Shown here piece by piece: positions 51,569 to 64,000 of a stretch of DNA of 64,000 nucleotides (position 1 is its first letter; each line of letters begins with the position of its first letter). Source of the stretch: Cyanoderma ruficeps. Taxonomy: Eukaryota > Chordata > Aves > Passeriformes > Timaliidae. The stretch lies in the NCBI GenBank assembly GCA_008694505.1, contig VZDJ01007747.1, positions 31,997,039 through 32,061,038 of the forward strand. The letters run 5' to 3'. A program made the position numbers and the translations under genes. The notes under the pieces were generated by a model, which did not search any database, was not told the DNA's origin, and worked only from the letters and a program-made list of their open reading frames with translations.

Positions 51569-53991
51569 AATAAAGCTGCTGCCTTCTGCTGTGATTTGTG
51601 ACTGAAGTTACACCTCAACAAGTGGACGTCTAAGCGATGCAGCTAACAGGATCAAAATCTTGTCTATTCAGATTGTGACAGTTAATTCTGGTAAGAGTTC
51701 TTCTGTTGGACAAGTCCAGATGCCTTTTTTGATTGCCTATCCTAAACACTTCTCACATGGGAGATGGATATCAGACACCTCAAACTATCTTTCCACACAC
51801 ACAGGTTCTGGGAGCCTCCAGGCTCATCAGAGTGTTACCTTCTGCACAATCAACTGCAAAGATTTTCTAGTTGACCTTCTTGCAAATAGAAATCCAGAAG
51901 TCTTAGATAGAATTGGTGTGAATTTTGGACATGATGTTTGCAGTAAAGTGTTTGTCTTTGCTTGCAACACCAGTTCTACTTACATGTGTTCTTGTATCTC
52001 CATTCACTACCAAGGCAGCACTTTACACTGTGAAGATGATGGACACAGACAACAGGGTCCTAGAATATGTTCTAAAACATGTGTCTAAAGCCATGAAAAT
52101 GGACCTAATTTTCAAAATTCCGCCACATCTAATTTTCCACAAAATTAGTGGAAGTTACTTGCATGGTTGAGGGGAAGATTGTCATAGGCATGCCTCCTGT
52201 CTGTAGCAAGCCACTGTAAGATTAGGTGACTGATATTACTAATGGAGTTGAAAATGCAGACCTGTATATCAAAGTACCTTTAAAGAGCAAATCTGTGCCA
52301 TGGAAAAAGCTGGTCCTGCAAATAGCCAGCATTTTCATCTGTTAAGTTTTTAGTATCTAGGTAATTCCTGGTTTGCCATAGGTGAGAAAGTGTCCTAGAG
52401 ACAGAAGATAAATTCTGGTCTCCCTCTATTATTAAATATCTGATAGAAAAGGGCAATACTTGTTTAAATCACATGGCAGTTGTGCTAGTGATTCATAGCT
52501 GTCTCATTTGGGGTAGGAGAGGTAACCTGTTAGGTCCCTGGGAAAGACCAAGCCTCTCCTATACCACTTCTTCAGTCGTATCTTTTCAGGCAGTAGTGAC
52601 AACTTGTGTAGACTGCATCATCTTATCTTTTTCTGTCATTTGTCTTGTAACTGTTAGGTATCCCTATACATACACGGTTAAGAAAATATAATTGAATGAA
52701 CTGTAGAATAATTTTATTAGGTGACACAAAAATCAGCATCTACACTTTTTTCCCCCTAGAGAAAATACCATGACATTTGTGTAGATGTGAATTAAAAAAT
52801 GCCATATAGATAGGGCCTGGACTTCTGAACTCTGTTGAAAATGGAATATATATAGCTGTCAAAAACAGTAAGAGAAAACAAGGCAGTGAGGAGGCAGATC
52901 TGTCATTCAGACTGATTGGGCTTACATATATTCACCACTTTCTGTATCTTGAACTGTGCAGTATTTGATCGTCCAGATGGCTTTTATCAGCTGTTCAACT
53001 GACAGAAGTCCATTGAAAACTGGCCTAACAGTGTTTGAATTACTTTGCTATGATTCCTCAGGCACCTGAGGGCGACTGTTAAAAGTTGAATCCGATTTAA
53101 GTCTGTGTTCATGTCAGACTACACAGGTGTTACTTCTGTTTTTGTTTTATCTGATTATTCATTTAACAGAAATTGCCAAATTAAAAAAAACCAAAACAAC
53201 AAAACCCTGACAACTTCTTTTAGCTAAAGAGAAGAGAATTTGCTAGAATAATTGCTTAGTCCTTCTCTAATGTCAGTTTTGTTTCCATTTCTTTAAATTA
53301 CATATCCATGTTCAATTAAATTTAGTTTTCTCAAACATCTACTTTTCTGCGCTGCTTCTGAAGCAAATTAGGCTTGAGATTTTGCTTATATATTTTAATT
53401 TAAAAAAAAGGACAGGAAGTATCAGAGAAAATTGAAACAGAAGGATCTTATTTAGAGGAGAAAATTCTACAGATGTTACTGGCTTAAATCCAGTGAATAA
53501 ATTTTATTTTGGTATTTCATAATTCTCAATTTCTGTGGCTACTTCTAAAGTGCTGTTCCTGATGTTTACCAACACTTAAAAATTTGCAAAGCAAAGATTT
53601 GTTACATTAGTAGATTCATCTCCATTTCCTTGTCTTTTTCTGTTTTCAAAGTCACCCACTGCCTGGCAGGGAGCAGGCTGTTACCTCACACTGCTCCCTA
53701 TGATGCTTGTAAATGTAAATGGCCTACTGCCTCCATGTAAAAGGTGAGGCTCTTAGGACATGGCTAAATTGATAGAATCTAAGTAGCATAATGCATGTGG
53801 TGTGTTGCATGAGTTAAAAATCACACACAACATGAAATGTTAATGGTTAATGTAAACACAAACCTCTGTCATGAATGTAAGACTTGCTGTGCTCAAACCC
53901 ACATTGAAGAAGCACCTTTCTCCATTCTGAAACCATCAGAAATTTGTCAGTTAAATTAAGTGCTTGTTTCTGTTCTGTATTCTTTGTGTAC

Positions 53992-54029
53992 GCATGTGTG
54001 TGTGCGTGCGTGTGTGTGNGTGTTTGTGT
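53992..54029 (+). repeat. (TG)n microsatellite with one N
   Basis: Imperfect TG/CG alternation of about 38 nt; N at 54019. Alternating purine-pyrimidine sequence. Confidence 0.9.
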
Positions 54030-56460
54030 ATATTTTCAGGAGTCTAAAAACCATAACTCATAGCTGCAGCTTTATTTATAAGACTGTCTTTGTGTGGACA
54101 AAGTTCTACAGTGCACAATGTAAAGAGAGACATTTAAACCTCTCTGCACAAGTTTTAAGTCAGACCTACTAATTTTTGGCTCAAGTCTACTAGAAATCAT
54201 TTTTAAAAACCAAATCCTAGGAGGTGGGAGCTGAATCTTACACCACCTTGTTTTTCCCAGTGTTGTCATTCCTTGGCTTGCAGCAAGTTGCAAGACTAGA
54301 CTTACATGTGAAATGAGCATTACACCCTTCATGAATATAACTTGGTTGTCTAGAGTGGATCTAGAGATATCATTTGGATATGTCTACATTAGATAATAAA
54401 ATTTGCTCTATTTTTGGCAAGGAAGTGGAACTGGAGAGCATCTCAGTCAAAACACTGAATCTCAGACAAATCCCAGTGCCTGCTAAGAGAGCTCAGGCAT
54501 AAGTTTAGCATCTGTGGCCACTTCTCTTGTTCTGGGTTACATGTGGGGTTGTACAGAGAAGTTTATCTACAAAGAAATGGCAGAAGCATCAGCCTGATAT
54601 CAAACCAGGTACTGTAGTTCACTTTGTGAGGTTTTGAAATAGATTACGAGTACAAATATTTGTCAGAACTGGTCCTGGCTATTCACTGATTTTAAACAAT
54701 TGGATGACTGTCATACTGCTTCCCTAGGTGCTAAAAATCAACAATAATGCCAGACTACTTCATTCATTGTTATTTTAGAAAATCCCTAATCAAAATAAGT
54801 ATAAGTGCTGATGTGTGCTCAGTGGTGGAGTTTTGTGTGTTCCTTGGAAATATGATATTCCCTGGAGAGAGAGGAAAGGATTAGAAATGATAACCACTTT
54901 TTAAATACATCAGGTTGCTCATGTGTGTGGTGTTTTTTATCAGCTTTACAGCAAAAGCTTCATTTGATTTGTGCAGGGATGTGGATAATAAGGAGAGAGG
55001 CCAGCAAGCTGATTTTTATAGTCTGTTTGTAGCTTAAACAAAGATCTGGGATTTTGCGGATAAAGACCAACTGAAATACCACAGATTATGCAGCTTTGGT
55101 TTTTTCAAAGGTTTGTTAATTTTTCCCCCACAGAGCCTGATTTTCATGTGTCCACTCCACATGAAAACATGGAGTTTTAAAACAGAATTTGTGGCAGAAC
55201 TTTATCAAATCCTTCTCCTTGATTGTGGTTGATTCATTGTATTTAGGAATGTGCCATAATTAGACACTCTCGCTTTTGTCATAAACAGGGTTTGAACTTA
55301 GACCATCATGACATTAGCAGGCACAGTTCTCACTACAAAAATACCACTGTTCTGGATAAAATCCTTGAAGTAAAACAAGAGGTGGAGCAAGCTGCCATTT
55401 TTACTGGAGGGTGAATATAAATCGGTGGCATGGCTCCAGCTTTACTGTGATACAGTTAGAAAACTTAATGGAAATTGTACTGCCTTGTCTCTTGTGCGGG
55501 AGTGGAAGGCACAACCCTGCCAACAGATTTCTCAGTCCAGGCAAAAGTAGCATTTTCCTTTTTTCATTTTATTTCTTTTGTACATTGTATACCTTCTATT
55601 TAAGTTAGGATCACCTGAACGCCAAGTGGCTTCTGGATGCTGAGAGCTAAGTGAAAATTGCTGTTGAAGTCCAGCAGTGGGGCTCCTGCACAAACTCTGC
55701 AGTTCACAGCTTGCTCACTTGTGAAGCTGAACCAGATGCCTTCACAAGAGAGCTGGGACCTCCTGCATTAGATGTTAGCTGGAAGTGCAAAGGATCAGAT
55801 AAATGAAAAGCATCACAGAGATCCTCTGTGTGAAGATGCACTGTGTATCTGTGTTATTTTTAAATGCACAGAAGAAAGCCAGGCAAGCACAAGGCGGAGT
55901 GGCAGGACAACATATCACTTTTGTACAGCTCACTTTCTTATTTTGTCAAAGTTGTTGTTTCCACTGTTGGAAGAAATGGATGTTTTTGAAATTAATTTTA
56001 GCTTGGTCTAGAATTTAGCTTCTTTCAGAACCTGTGATAGAGATGTTGGTCACATTTATTTTTAAATTCCAAGGGAAGCAAATATAGAAATAAAATCGTG
56101 TTTCCCTGCAGCGTTTGGAAAACAGCTTTTTCATCCACCAGAACATGACAACTTGGAAATTCAGTTGACTGAAAATTGACTAAATGAAAGAGAATCTGCA
56201 AGGAATATTTCCATTGCAGAGAAAGCTGCAAGGAGTAACTGGGCAGCATTCTTGCTGGCATTGTGATATAGTGGGCAGAGCTCTGGCACAGCTCTGGGCA
56301 GCATGTGGAGACATAGGTCTCAACTCTTGCAATTCGTAAAACAAGTAAAGCAATGATTTTGACTTACGTATTTTAATTTTTTATGATACACAATTTATAT
56401 AATTTACATTTTCAGTGAGCTACCTTTTTTTTAATTAAATTTTAATTTAATTTAATTTAT

Positions 56461-56523
56461 TAATTTATTTCCTTAAGTAGGAAATTTCCTTAATTTTTTA
56501 ATTTATTTCCTTAAGTAGGAAAT
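56461..56523 (+). repeat. Tandem duplication, 25-bp core at 38-bp spacing
   Basis: TAATTTATTTCCTTAAGTAGG plus AAAT occurs exactly at 56461-56485 and 56499-56523, with an AT-rich spacer. The preceding 30 nt is TTTAATTTAA-type low complexity. Confidence 0.92.
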
Positions 56524-58868
56524 AGCAAATGGAAAATAGTGGTACAGGAAAAATGAAGGATTCTTAAATAAACTAGAGTTCCTTGAGGGAAGACTGAGCC
56601 AGCTATCAGTGACTTAAAACAGCTAAAAGATGGGAGCTGATTTTGCTTTTAATAGCTAGACTGTCCCTCATTTTAGAAGACTTCTACATATTTTCAGCTT
56701 ATGTTTGGAAATGTGCCATCTTAGCTGTAGTCTTAGCATACCTCATGTACAGCTGATGAGACATTCCTGAAGACACCTCAGCCTGACTGATCAATTGCTG
56801 CATGTTCAATCTGTAGAGCACTTTGGGTTCTTTGTGAGGTTATGATGCTGTCTGAGTTTTCCAATAGTAAGGGTCAGACTCTGATGCTAGTCTTCATGTT
56901 AGCTAGTACCTAATCCTGTATCAGCATCAGTGGGATGTGTGTTGAATGAAATATTATTCAATGTGAGTTAAGGTAGCTCACGTAATCCTCAAAAGAATAC
57001 ATATGAGTATATAACAGATATGGTTTTAATAAAATGCCTTTATAAAACCATTTGCTATATAGGAAGAGGCCAGCCTCAGAAAACGATATTCAGAGCTTTC
57101 AGAAATGCAACTATTACAATCTCTACTTCCAAATCGCCAATAAGTGTGCTTTATTTTGTAGTGTACTTTTGCATGGTACCAGGCCGTTAGTTTAGATCAT
57201 TTTCAGTTCTCTTGCTAGTGCCTGGCCCCAAAACACAGTTCTGAATGACCTTCTTTTTATTTTGCTGATTTTAAAAGGACTGATGTGGTGCGGCTGCTGT
57301 TGAGGGACTGCCAGCCAACTGCCATCCTTAATTATAGCTGGGCTTCTTTGGCTTCAGTAGGGTATAGTCAGTCACAGAGTCCCTTTAAGAGCCTTTTTTG
57401 CTCTACAGGAAATGTCACGTGTAAGGTATAGTACTGCATCTATCATGAAGTGTTCGTTTATGGGGCAAAACATTGCTAAAGGAGGTAAATTTGGTCTCTG
57501 GGAAGCAGATGAAATAGAAAGCAAGATAAGAGTCTCTGGTATTAATGAAAGAAGAGTATCAAAAAGGTAATTGTGATTGTGTGAGATAAACCCTTGTGTT
57601 GCTGTGACTTTCTTACTGCTGGCAGTTGGAATTCAGGGTCAGGTTGTGCTGGATACAAAAAGATATACTTTGAGGACTTAATCCAAAGGGAAAAGCTTCC
57701 AGTGGGACTGGCTGCAGCCCAAGACTAGGCAGGGGTTAGTAAGGCCACATTCATGCCATAGGACATGGAGCAGAGGAGTGTTGCACAGCTCAGTGTTTCC
57801 CTTTGTGCTGGTCAGTGTGGGCCTTTAAACTGTGCCCACCATGCCTGGTGAGGAACCCCTTGCTCTGGGCATGGCCTCCCTGTGCCATAAAGGCTTTTGG
57901 CCAGCACCAGAGGGAATTAATCACCAGAGGTTTAGCTTTACTTGCTCACTGGAAGCCTCCCACATATAACTGTGTCCTGTTTTTTAAGAAGTGGGTTATC
58001 TTGTCTGAGCTCAGCTTCTTGACTTCATTAAGGGCCTTTGAAAGTATCCATGTGCTTGCTCCTGCAAGCAGAATAGGGATTCTCAGTCTCCAGACCTCGA
58101 TTTGTTGCAGGCGAGAAGCAAAGAATGCCCCAAAATTGGGTAGTGGTGGCAATACTTAACCCTCTGTATTTCCCAAGTGCTGCTTCCAGGAGTGCCAGTC
58201 TGCAGGAAACAATTTCTGTGTCTTACTGTATTGTTTTGTGCATTCCATTGATCTGCTCAGCACTTCAGAAATGGTAGAAACATGACCTTTCCTATGAATT
58301 TTTTACATAAGGGCCCTTATCTTACAAACTTGTTTGCCTCTGCAAACCCTAGAGGACTAAAGTCAGAACAGCTTGATAGAGTAGCAACATTTGTTAGCAG
58401 AGATTATCCGGGCAGAAGTGAAGCCTAAATTCTTTCTGATTCTTTTAGGAAAAAAAAAATAAAAAAATTTAGGATTTCTTTTTTAAAATATGTTAAGCAC
58501 AATCAAAATTTTAACCAGTGCTTTACTTTCTGACCATATAGCAATAATTTCAACCTGTCTTCCTTAGAATATAAAGTTAATTTTTAAGCTTGAATTTACA
58601 ATTTGGAATAGGATTTTATTACAGTCTATTACTGTACATGAATATGACAAGATTCCACTATTAAACTTAAGTGTCTTAACACACATTTCTAGTTGGAAAC
58701 AATCTCTGTTATCCTGAGATTGTTTAGTAATAAATACAAGCTGAAATAAGTAAATTTTATCTGTTGTGAAAATAAGTCTGTCATTGTTAAGCAGAATTGC
58801 CATTATACATGTATTGTTTATTATTATTTGAATTAAAAAGAATTTATTTACATTACAAGCTGTAAATT

Positions 58869-58894
58869 TAATTTACTGTTAAACAGTTAAATTA
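58869..58894. repeat. Imperfect palindrome in an AT-rich block
   Basis: TAATTTACTGTT (58869-58880), one central A, then AACAGTTAAATTA (58882-58894): complementary arms with a single 1-nt bulge. Confidence 0.8.
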
Positions 58895-61800
58895 CAGCAT
58901 TTGCAAGGCTAAGCTGCCAGTAATTTGACCATAAATATATGCAATTTTCTCCCCAAATGCTTTACACAAAACATTATGAAAATGCATACATTACAAGAAA
59001 CCAGACAGGGAGTCCAATTCAGCTTCTCCTAATTTTTATCTGAAAATCTAGCCATTTTCAGCATTAGAAAGGGAGATGCAATAATGTATTCAGAGTGATA
59101 GAACAAGGGATTCTGATGGCTTTCAGCATCTAACACCCTTCTTAATGCTTATAGGTTTTGATCCTTTCAGATATCATCTTGAAAATCATTGTGAAGGAAA
59201 GCTACTATGATTTATGTGATACAATGCATCCGGTATCTGCTTTCGTGCTTTCTTTTTTAACTGCCCTTTTTTCAAGTGCTTTAAACTCATACATATTTCT
59301 AAATTGGTTTCCATAGCCAACAGTTACTAGTGACAACAGTTTTCATGTAATTTATGAAGGTCTGGGTCGTACTAGGTGTTGTCTGCTGTGGTGCTGATCT
59401 CACAAGGGTTATCTCAGCTTTAATCAGAGATCTCGTCTCAGTTACCTACTGACTTGGCAGTAGGAAGGGCTAACATCTGGCTGCTGGATTTGGGGAAGGA
59501 GCAGCCTCATGGACAGCAAGAGACCTGTCTGAGACTTGGCATCCACAGCATATGAGCCCTGAAAATGAAGAAGGTCCAAATAAAGGCTCTAACCCTTCCT
59601 TGCTGTCCATTCTGACTTCCAAATTGAAGGCTTTCAGTTCAGATTCTTGCTGGCATGCACTTCTGGATGGCAGAAGGTGCTGTCATGTATTTTTCCTGCC
59701 CTATAAACATTAGTCCCTGTGATATACAGAAAGGAAACATATGGTAAGACCAGCCATTCCACCAGCAGGACTGTTAGTTTGCAACACTGGTTTTTGAATG
59801 GTTAGTAGAAATTGGAAGTTATTAGTGGGACATGGTTCTTATTTGATGTTTTCTTCATCTGTTTTCTGTTACTGTGAAAGGCTCAGAACACGTACAGATC
59901 ATTTGCCACTTTGGCACTTAATTTAAGCAAAGACCATAGAAGATACCTATGGCTATCAGTTAATTTGGCAGAGACTATAAAGACATATTTTAAGTGATCA
60001 GTTTGTCCATTCTCTATCCTGGGCACTTAAAATTTGCATTTTCTTATCTTAACTGTGCATTCTGGACATGACTTTTATTTTTTCTGCTGTGGCTGGACCC
60101 TTTGTTTAATTCTGTCCCTGTCTACACAGGGACTGTGTCTCTTCTTTATCCGTACTGTCATACTCTTTCTTCATTTCCTTTGGAACAGAAGAAAGAGTCA
60201 CAGTTTGTCTTAACTGGACAAAGAAGAAGATAGTTTTAAATTTGATAATAGAGAACAAAGATAATTTAACATCTTCAATAAATGAAAAGCTGAAGTGCTT
60301 GTGCAAGAGCAGTTGGGACAACTACAGTTTCACCATCTTTTTTCTACTTCAGCTATTCTACCCACCAACTTCATTAAAACTCTCTGAAAAAAATCTCATC
60401 CTGACTTTCCATTTCATTTAAGGTCTGATTCTGTACCCATTACCTCTTACATGGATGCACACTTGACAAACTGGAATAGCGTATGTCTTTACTGTGCTGT
60501 CATGTGCAAGAAGCAAATTAAAGCATTTTGTGAATCTCACTGCTGGTTTCATTTCTACATGATGCGGTACAGTGTGTTTGCACAAGCTGTGCTGGCAGAT
60601 AGGATGGAATATTGTATACTTACCTTGAACAACCAGTCTTTTCAAACATTGGTTGACTATAGTTTTTGAGTTAGTTCTCCTGAAGAGAGTCACTCAGGGA
60701 CAAACAGGATACATGTGCTCTTCGCATGTGTTTTGAGAAAATTTCCTGTCTGACCACAGAGGCAGCCGAGTGGTCAGCTGATTGATCATGTGCACCACTG
60801 CCCTGTTCTCCAGCTGGCTCCGGTTTACCTGTTGTCAGCAGATTCACAAGGAGGGCCTTTGTGAGTGATGTTGTGGGTAGCTGGCATGAGTCAGTTTTTC
60901 AAGATGTGCAAACTCTTTTCCAAAATCTGAAAGACCATTACTTGGGGTAACAGGAGGTCAGGATAAATCTATTACCAGCAGGAAAGCCTCTCATTTGAGT
61001 CATGCAAGCAAATTTACTTGGAGTTTCTTTTTCCTTTGCTCGGTGCTGTTGAGTTGCACGTATTGAGTTCCTTGCCTCACAGTAGTGTGCCATCAGTTCA
61101 GCCATAAAAGGTCACTATATAATGATAGAGCAGTTTGTACTTGACGACATTTTTCACACCAAATTTTTTCTCTTTAACACTTCTGAAAAAAAATCGCAGT
61201 TTTTAAGCACTTCTGAGCTGAATTTGAACAAGCTGGCGTAAGGAATTCGCCATCACACTGCTCACCCATCCCTAACCTTGAAATGTTTAAAAATAAATAA
61301 ATAAATGGATTAGCATAAAATAATATAGTAACCCACTGAATTTATTTAGTTTAATTTATGCTAATCATGGCATATTGGTACTCTGGCAGATAAAATAAAG
61401 CTGGTGGAGAAGATTGCGACAAGGAAACTATGACAATTAACCCTAGAAATTATCACGCTGAAAATGTGTTCAGCTTTGCCATTGAAAGGAATGAGTCCAG
61501 CAAATTCTGTAAACTGCCAGTAATCAGGTGGATTTATTAATTTTAGGAAGGTAAATTTAATTTTTGATTTTATATATATACACATATGTACACATGTATT
61601 TTCTTAAAGTTGTGCATATTCTTTTTATATATTAGAATGTTAAATATTTGAATATAAGAAAACAATTTAATTCGGAACAATGCTCAGGTTATTTTACATT
61701 GTTTTTTAATTATTTCTGGTTTATAGTTCTCAGTTTTTTTAAGGTTGTGTAATATACCATATTCGAAATACCGTATTAGGAATAAATAATATAGAAGTTA

Positions 61801-64000
61801 ATATTAGTTTGGGCTTTCAGTAACCTCAGAAATAATGAAAATTACAAACAGAAAAGGTTGTGTGTATCCTTACTATTATTTTATCAAAGAAGGATAGATG
61901 GACTCTATCATGCTGCACCACCTATATATTGTGTCTTGGCTCTGTCAACCAGAGGAAGCATACAGACCACGTAAATAAACAAAGTTATTGTTTATTTTTA
62001 TTGTTTTATTTTTTATTATCATAAACAAGTATCTCAGGACTTCTCATATGCTTTAGTTCCTGTGTGTGTTGATGTGGTTTTAGATGTAAATTAACTCCTT
62101 TGTTTTCTCACTTAAAACCTTGTATAACACTCAATGGAAACAAAAATTTAGTTACAACTTTTTCTCCACACAAAATGAAAAACTGAAATTGTGAGGGAGG
62201 GGAAAAAGTTCATTTCATCACCTTAGACCACACTGGATGATGTAAGTGTCGGACAAGACTTGAATGCAGCCTCTGAAAAGACAAGGTGTTTTTACTATTT
62301 ACTAGGTTAGGGTTAGCATTTTTGTTGGTTGATTCACTTTTTAAGGAGTAGAATCACAGGCTTAAAGGTGATGGCAAGGATTTTCCAAAGAAGATTCCTC
62401 AGTTAGATTTTAATTCACTTTAGGACATAAGTAGGTTGCCTGATTTTCAAGCAGAGCAAGCAATGGCAATCCAAGGCCCATGAGGACTGCAGGATTTTTA
62501 GAACTCATCCATTTTTTTTTGCTGCCACAGTTTGTGGCTCTAAATTGTTTTATTCTGAACCTTAAAACGGGTCTTTCTTCCTGTTACTGCCTGCAATGCT
62601 GGAACAAATGGCAGGAGCTGAGCAAGTGAATGCCTCTGCACAGGGAAGAGTAAAGCTGATGATGTGCAACTTCTGCCATGCATGCAAAACAAACATGAAA
62701 ACAAAGCTCATCTTTTCAAATGCCTATTGTTTGTTATTATTTGAAGCAAAGTTTCAAATGTTTCTAAAGTTTCAAAGTTTCCAAAGTTTCAGATGCAATT
62801 ATAGGCTCTTATGGATTGCATTGCATGTTAAACTTCCATAGTATTTTTCATATGAACTTCTTGGTTTCAGTAAATTAAAACTTACCAGAGTATTCACTTG
62901 GAGGCTAAAAATACTCCTGCTGCGTATCTACCCTGGAATCCCCTGTGCCTGAACATGGGTTGAGCCATTTCCTGCTATGGGCCAAGATAAAACATACTTT
63001 TCCACTTTTACAGAGAATATTTGTGGACGCTGACAGCTTGTTCAGCTGTAGGTAGAAACTTGAAATTGGCATGGAAATAGCTCTCATGAAGGAGAAGTGC
63101 TATTAGTTTTTCTAGAGAAAATTGCTTTTGATTTGACTGAGCTGTAAGCCTTTGGGAAGTAGAACCAAATTTTATTCTCTGAGCTTACAGGGTGTGTACG
63201 GGAGGAAAGACTCTGTGCATATGGTTAATTTAGTGGAACAGCAGAGTATAGTGCAACATGCTTCCCAAAATGGGTGGAGGCACCTGAGGCTGCACTTTAT
63301 AAGGTACGAGGGACATGTTGAAAGAACTTCCAATTTTTAGGTGCTAAGGCAAAGGCAGCTTCTTCTCCTCAGCTCTCAGAGATCTCCATACTGATGCTCC
63401 TAACACAAGCAAGCTCCTACACACAGTCATATTACTCTATTGCAGAGAAACAAAATATGGAAAAGATTTTGAACAAGTGTTTTTAGCTTCTTTTGGATTT
63501 GAAATGACATTACAGTCGCACTACAAAAAACCCAGCAGATCTATCCTGCCATGTACACCACGGTCCAGATAGCAGGGTCTGTATCTAATCTACCATTTGC
63601 CACATCTTCTGCCTCTGTTTCTTCACTTCTAGATAACATCAATCCCCCATTTAAGTGTTTGAAATCCATCTTTGGCTATCTTGTATATTTTTAATTTTTC
63701 TCACATTAGAGATTAGGAGGGGTTTTTTCCAGCCATCTTTCCAAGGATAATATATTACACCCAGTCCTTTACTAAAGCTTAATTTAATTTTTTTATTAAT
63801 TTAGCCAGCCTTCCAATAGGGTCTCTATTCTGTATGTTCAAACTGGTCTTCAGGATAAGATCACATAGGACAGAAGAAGGAATCTATGGCACATTCCTTC
63901 AAGAATAGTTTTTGTTGCCTGGACAGACAGCAGCTCTCCTGAGCTCTGACAGGTTCTACCATGGCTCCAGCTCCTGAGCAGCTCCTGCCTTTCTCCCTGA
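58895..64000. other. Intronic stretch to the window end
   Basis: AT-rich, no recognised exon or transposable element. It contains the separated inverted repeat at 61308-61366 and short AAATAAAT and AAAGTTTC (about 62748-62790) low-complexity patches. Confidence 0.5.
61308..61366. repeat. 12-bp perfect inverted repeat around a 35-nt spacer
   Basis: GATTAGCATAAA at 61308-61319 and its exact reverse complement TTTATGCTAATC at 61355-61366. Each arm contains ATTAGCAT/ATGCTAAT, one base from the POU octamer. Confidence 0.9.

Larger units (their letters stand above)
49676..58868. other. Intronic stretch, no recognised coding feature
   Basis: Mostly unique-looking AT-rich sequence, with a palindrome at 51546-51568, a TG tract at 53992-54029 and a 38-bp-period duplication at 56461-56523. 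Open frames up to 142 codons (51660-52088, +) have no recognisable domain. Confidence 0.5.
31605..64000 (+). other. LDB2: LDB2 intron downstream of the exon (partial)
   Basis: Inferred intron: the donor at 31605 opens it and I found no following exon, which should begin by completing a Thr codon and then encode the IGRTLIPRYF segment. At least 32.4 kb lies in this window. It holds CR1 fragments (37.6, 38.8, 47.2, 49.6 kb), microsatellites and AT-rich inverted repeats listed separately. The possibility that a small unrelated exon or non-coding RNA is nested here cannot be excluded by eye. Confidence 0.8.

Noticed and set aside
51660..52088. Plus-strand open frame of 142 codons
   Set aside because: Translation is not recognisable and lacks hydrophobic or repeat patterning typical of a fold. 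An overlapping frame is also open. A blastp search would settle it.
56250..56340. Possible MIR or tRNA-derived SINE head ('gatatagtgggcagagctctgg')
   Set aside because: Only the first part resembles a MIR core; the B box is poor and no tail or target duplication is visible. A Dfam search would decide.
59560..59610. 'ccaaataaaggctctaacccttcc' as an LTR polyadenylation region
   Set aside because: No TG...CA ends, no target duplication and no companion LTR found.
62303..62318. TTAGGGTTAG, a telomere-like motif
   Set aside because: Less than two full units; expected by chance.
62341..62400. 'agaatcacaggcttaaaggtgatgg' as a possible old LINE 3' end
   Set aside because: Similarity is too short and nothing downstream continues the family order.
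1..64000. CRISPR arrays, operons, phage or plasmid genes
   Set aside because: Nothing of this kind; the spliced LDB2 exon and CR1 LINEs show vertebrate nuclear DNA.

Overview
This window looks like vertebrate nuclear DNA, most likely from a bird. It is AT-rich, with no operon-like gene packing, and its recognisable interspersed repeats are nearly all CR1-type LINE fragments, which dominate avian genomes. No mammalian Alu or L1, and no bacterial features, were seen. Three single N bases lie in or beside simple repeats (29025, 48127, 54019), as expected in a draft assembly.

The one protein-coding feature I can support is a single 103-bp internal exon at 31502-31604 on the + strand. It has a clean acceptor (polypyrimidine stretch plus TAG) and donor (GTAAGA). 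Its translation matches, residue for residue as I recall the family, part of LIM domain-binding protein 2 (LDB2, also CLIM1 or NLI-like), and it differs from the paralogue LDB1 at diagnostic positions. The rest of the window is therefore read as intron: at least 31.5 kb upstream and at least 32.4 kb downstream of the exon. No exon for the preceding N-terminal segment or the following segment was recognised. The open reading frames of 60-156 codons scattered over both strands are what chance gives in this composition, apart from one that is a decayed CR1 reverse transcriptase.

Layout: 1-12.8 kb is unannotated intron with short simple repeats. From 12.8 to 28.3 kb there are four antisense CR1 fragments (two old, two of ordinary avian type), with a strong AT hairpin near 16.04 kb. 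The LDB2 exon is at 31.5 kb. A 3-unit minisatellite lies at 35.6 kb, and a composite (CTAG)8 plus homopurine (AAAG)n tract at 36.7 kb. Old CR1 fragments occur at 37.6-38.1 kb (antisense) and 38.8-39.1 kb (sense). The longest CR1 copy is at 47.18-47.95 kb; it keeps an RT remnant, is internally deleted, and is followed by a (GATA)18 microsatellite. A CR1 3' tail lies at 49.6 kb. From 50 to 64 kb the sequence is intron with several AT-rich palindromic or inverted-repeat segments that could be regulatory.

I found no evidence for a novel multi-gene system. The items worth checking are the LDB2 exon, the inverted repeats carrying homeodomain or octamer-like cores, the structure-prone microsatellites and the orientation and age pattern of the CR1 copies.
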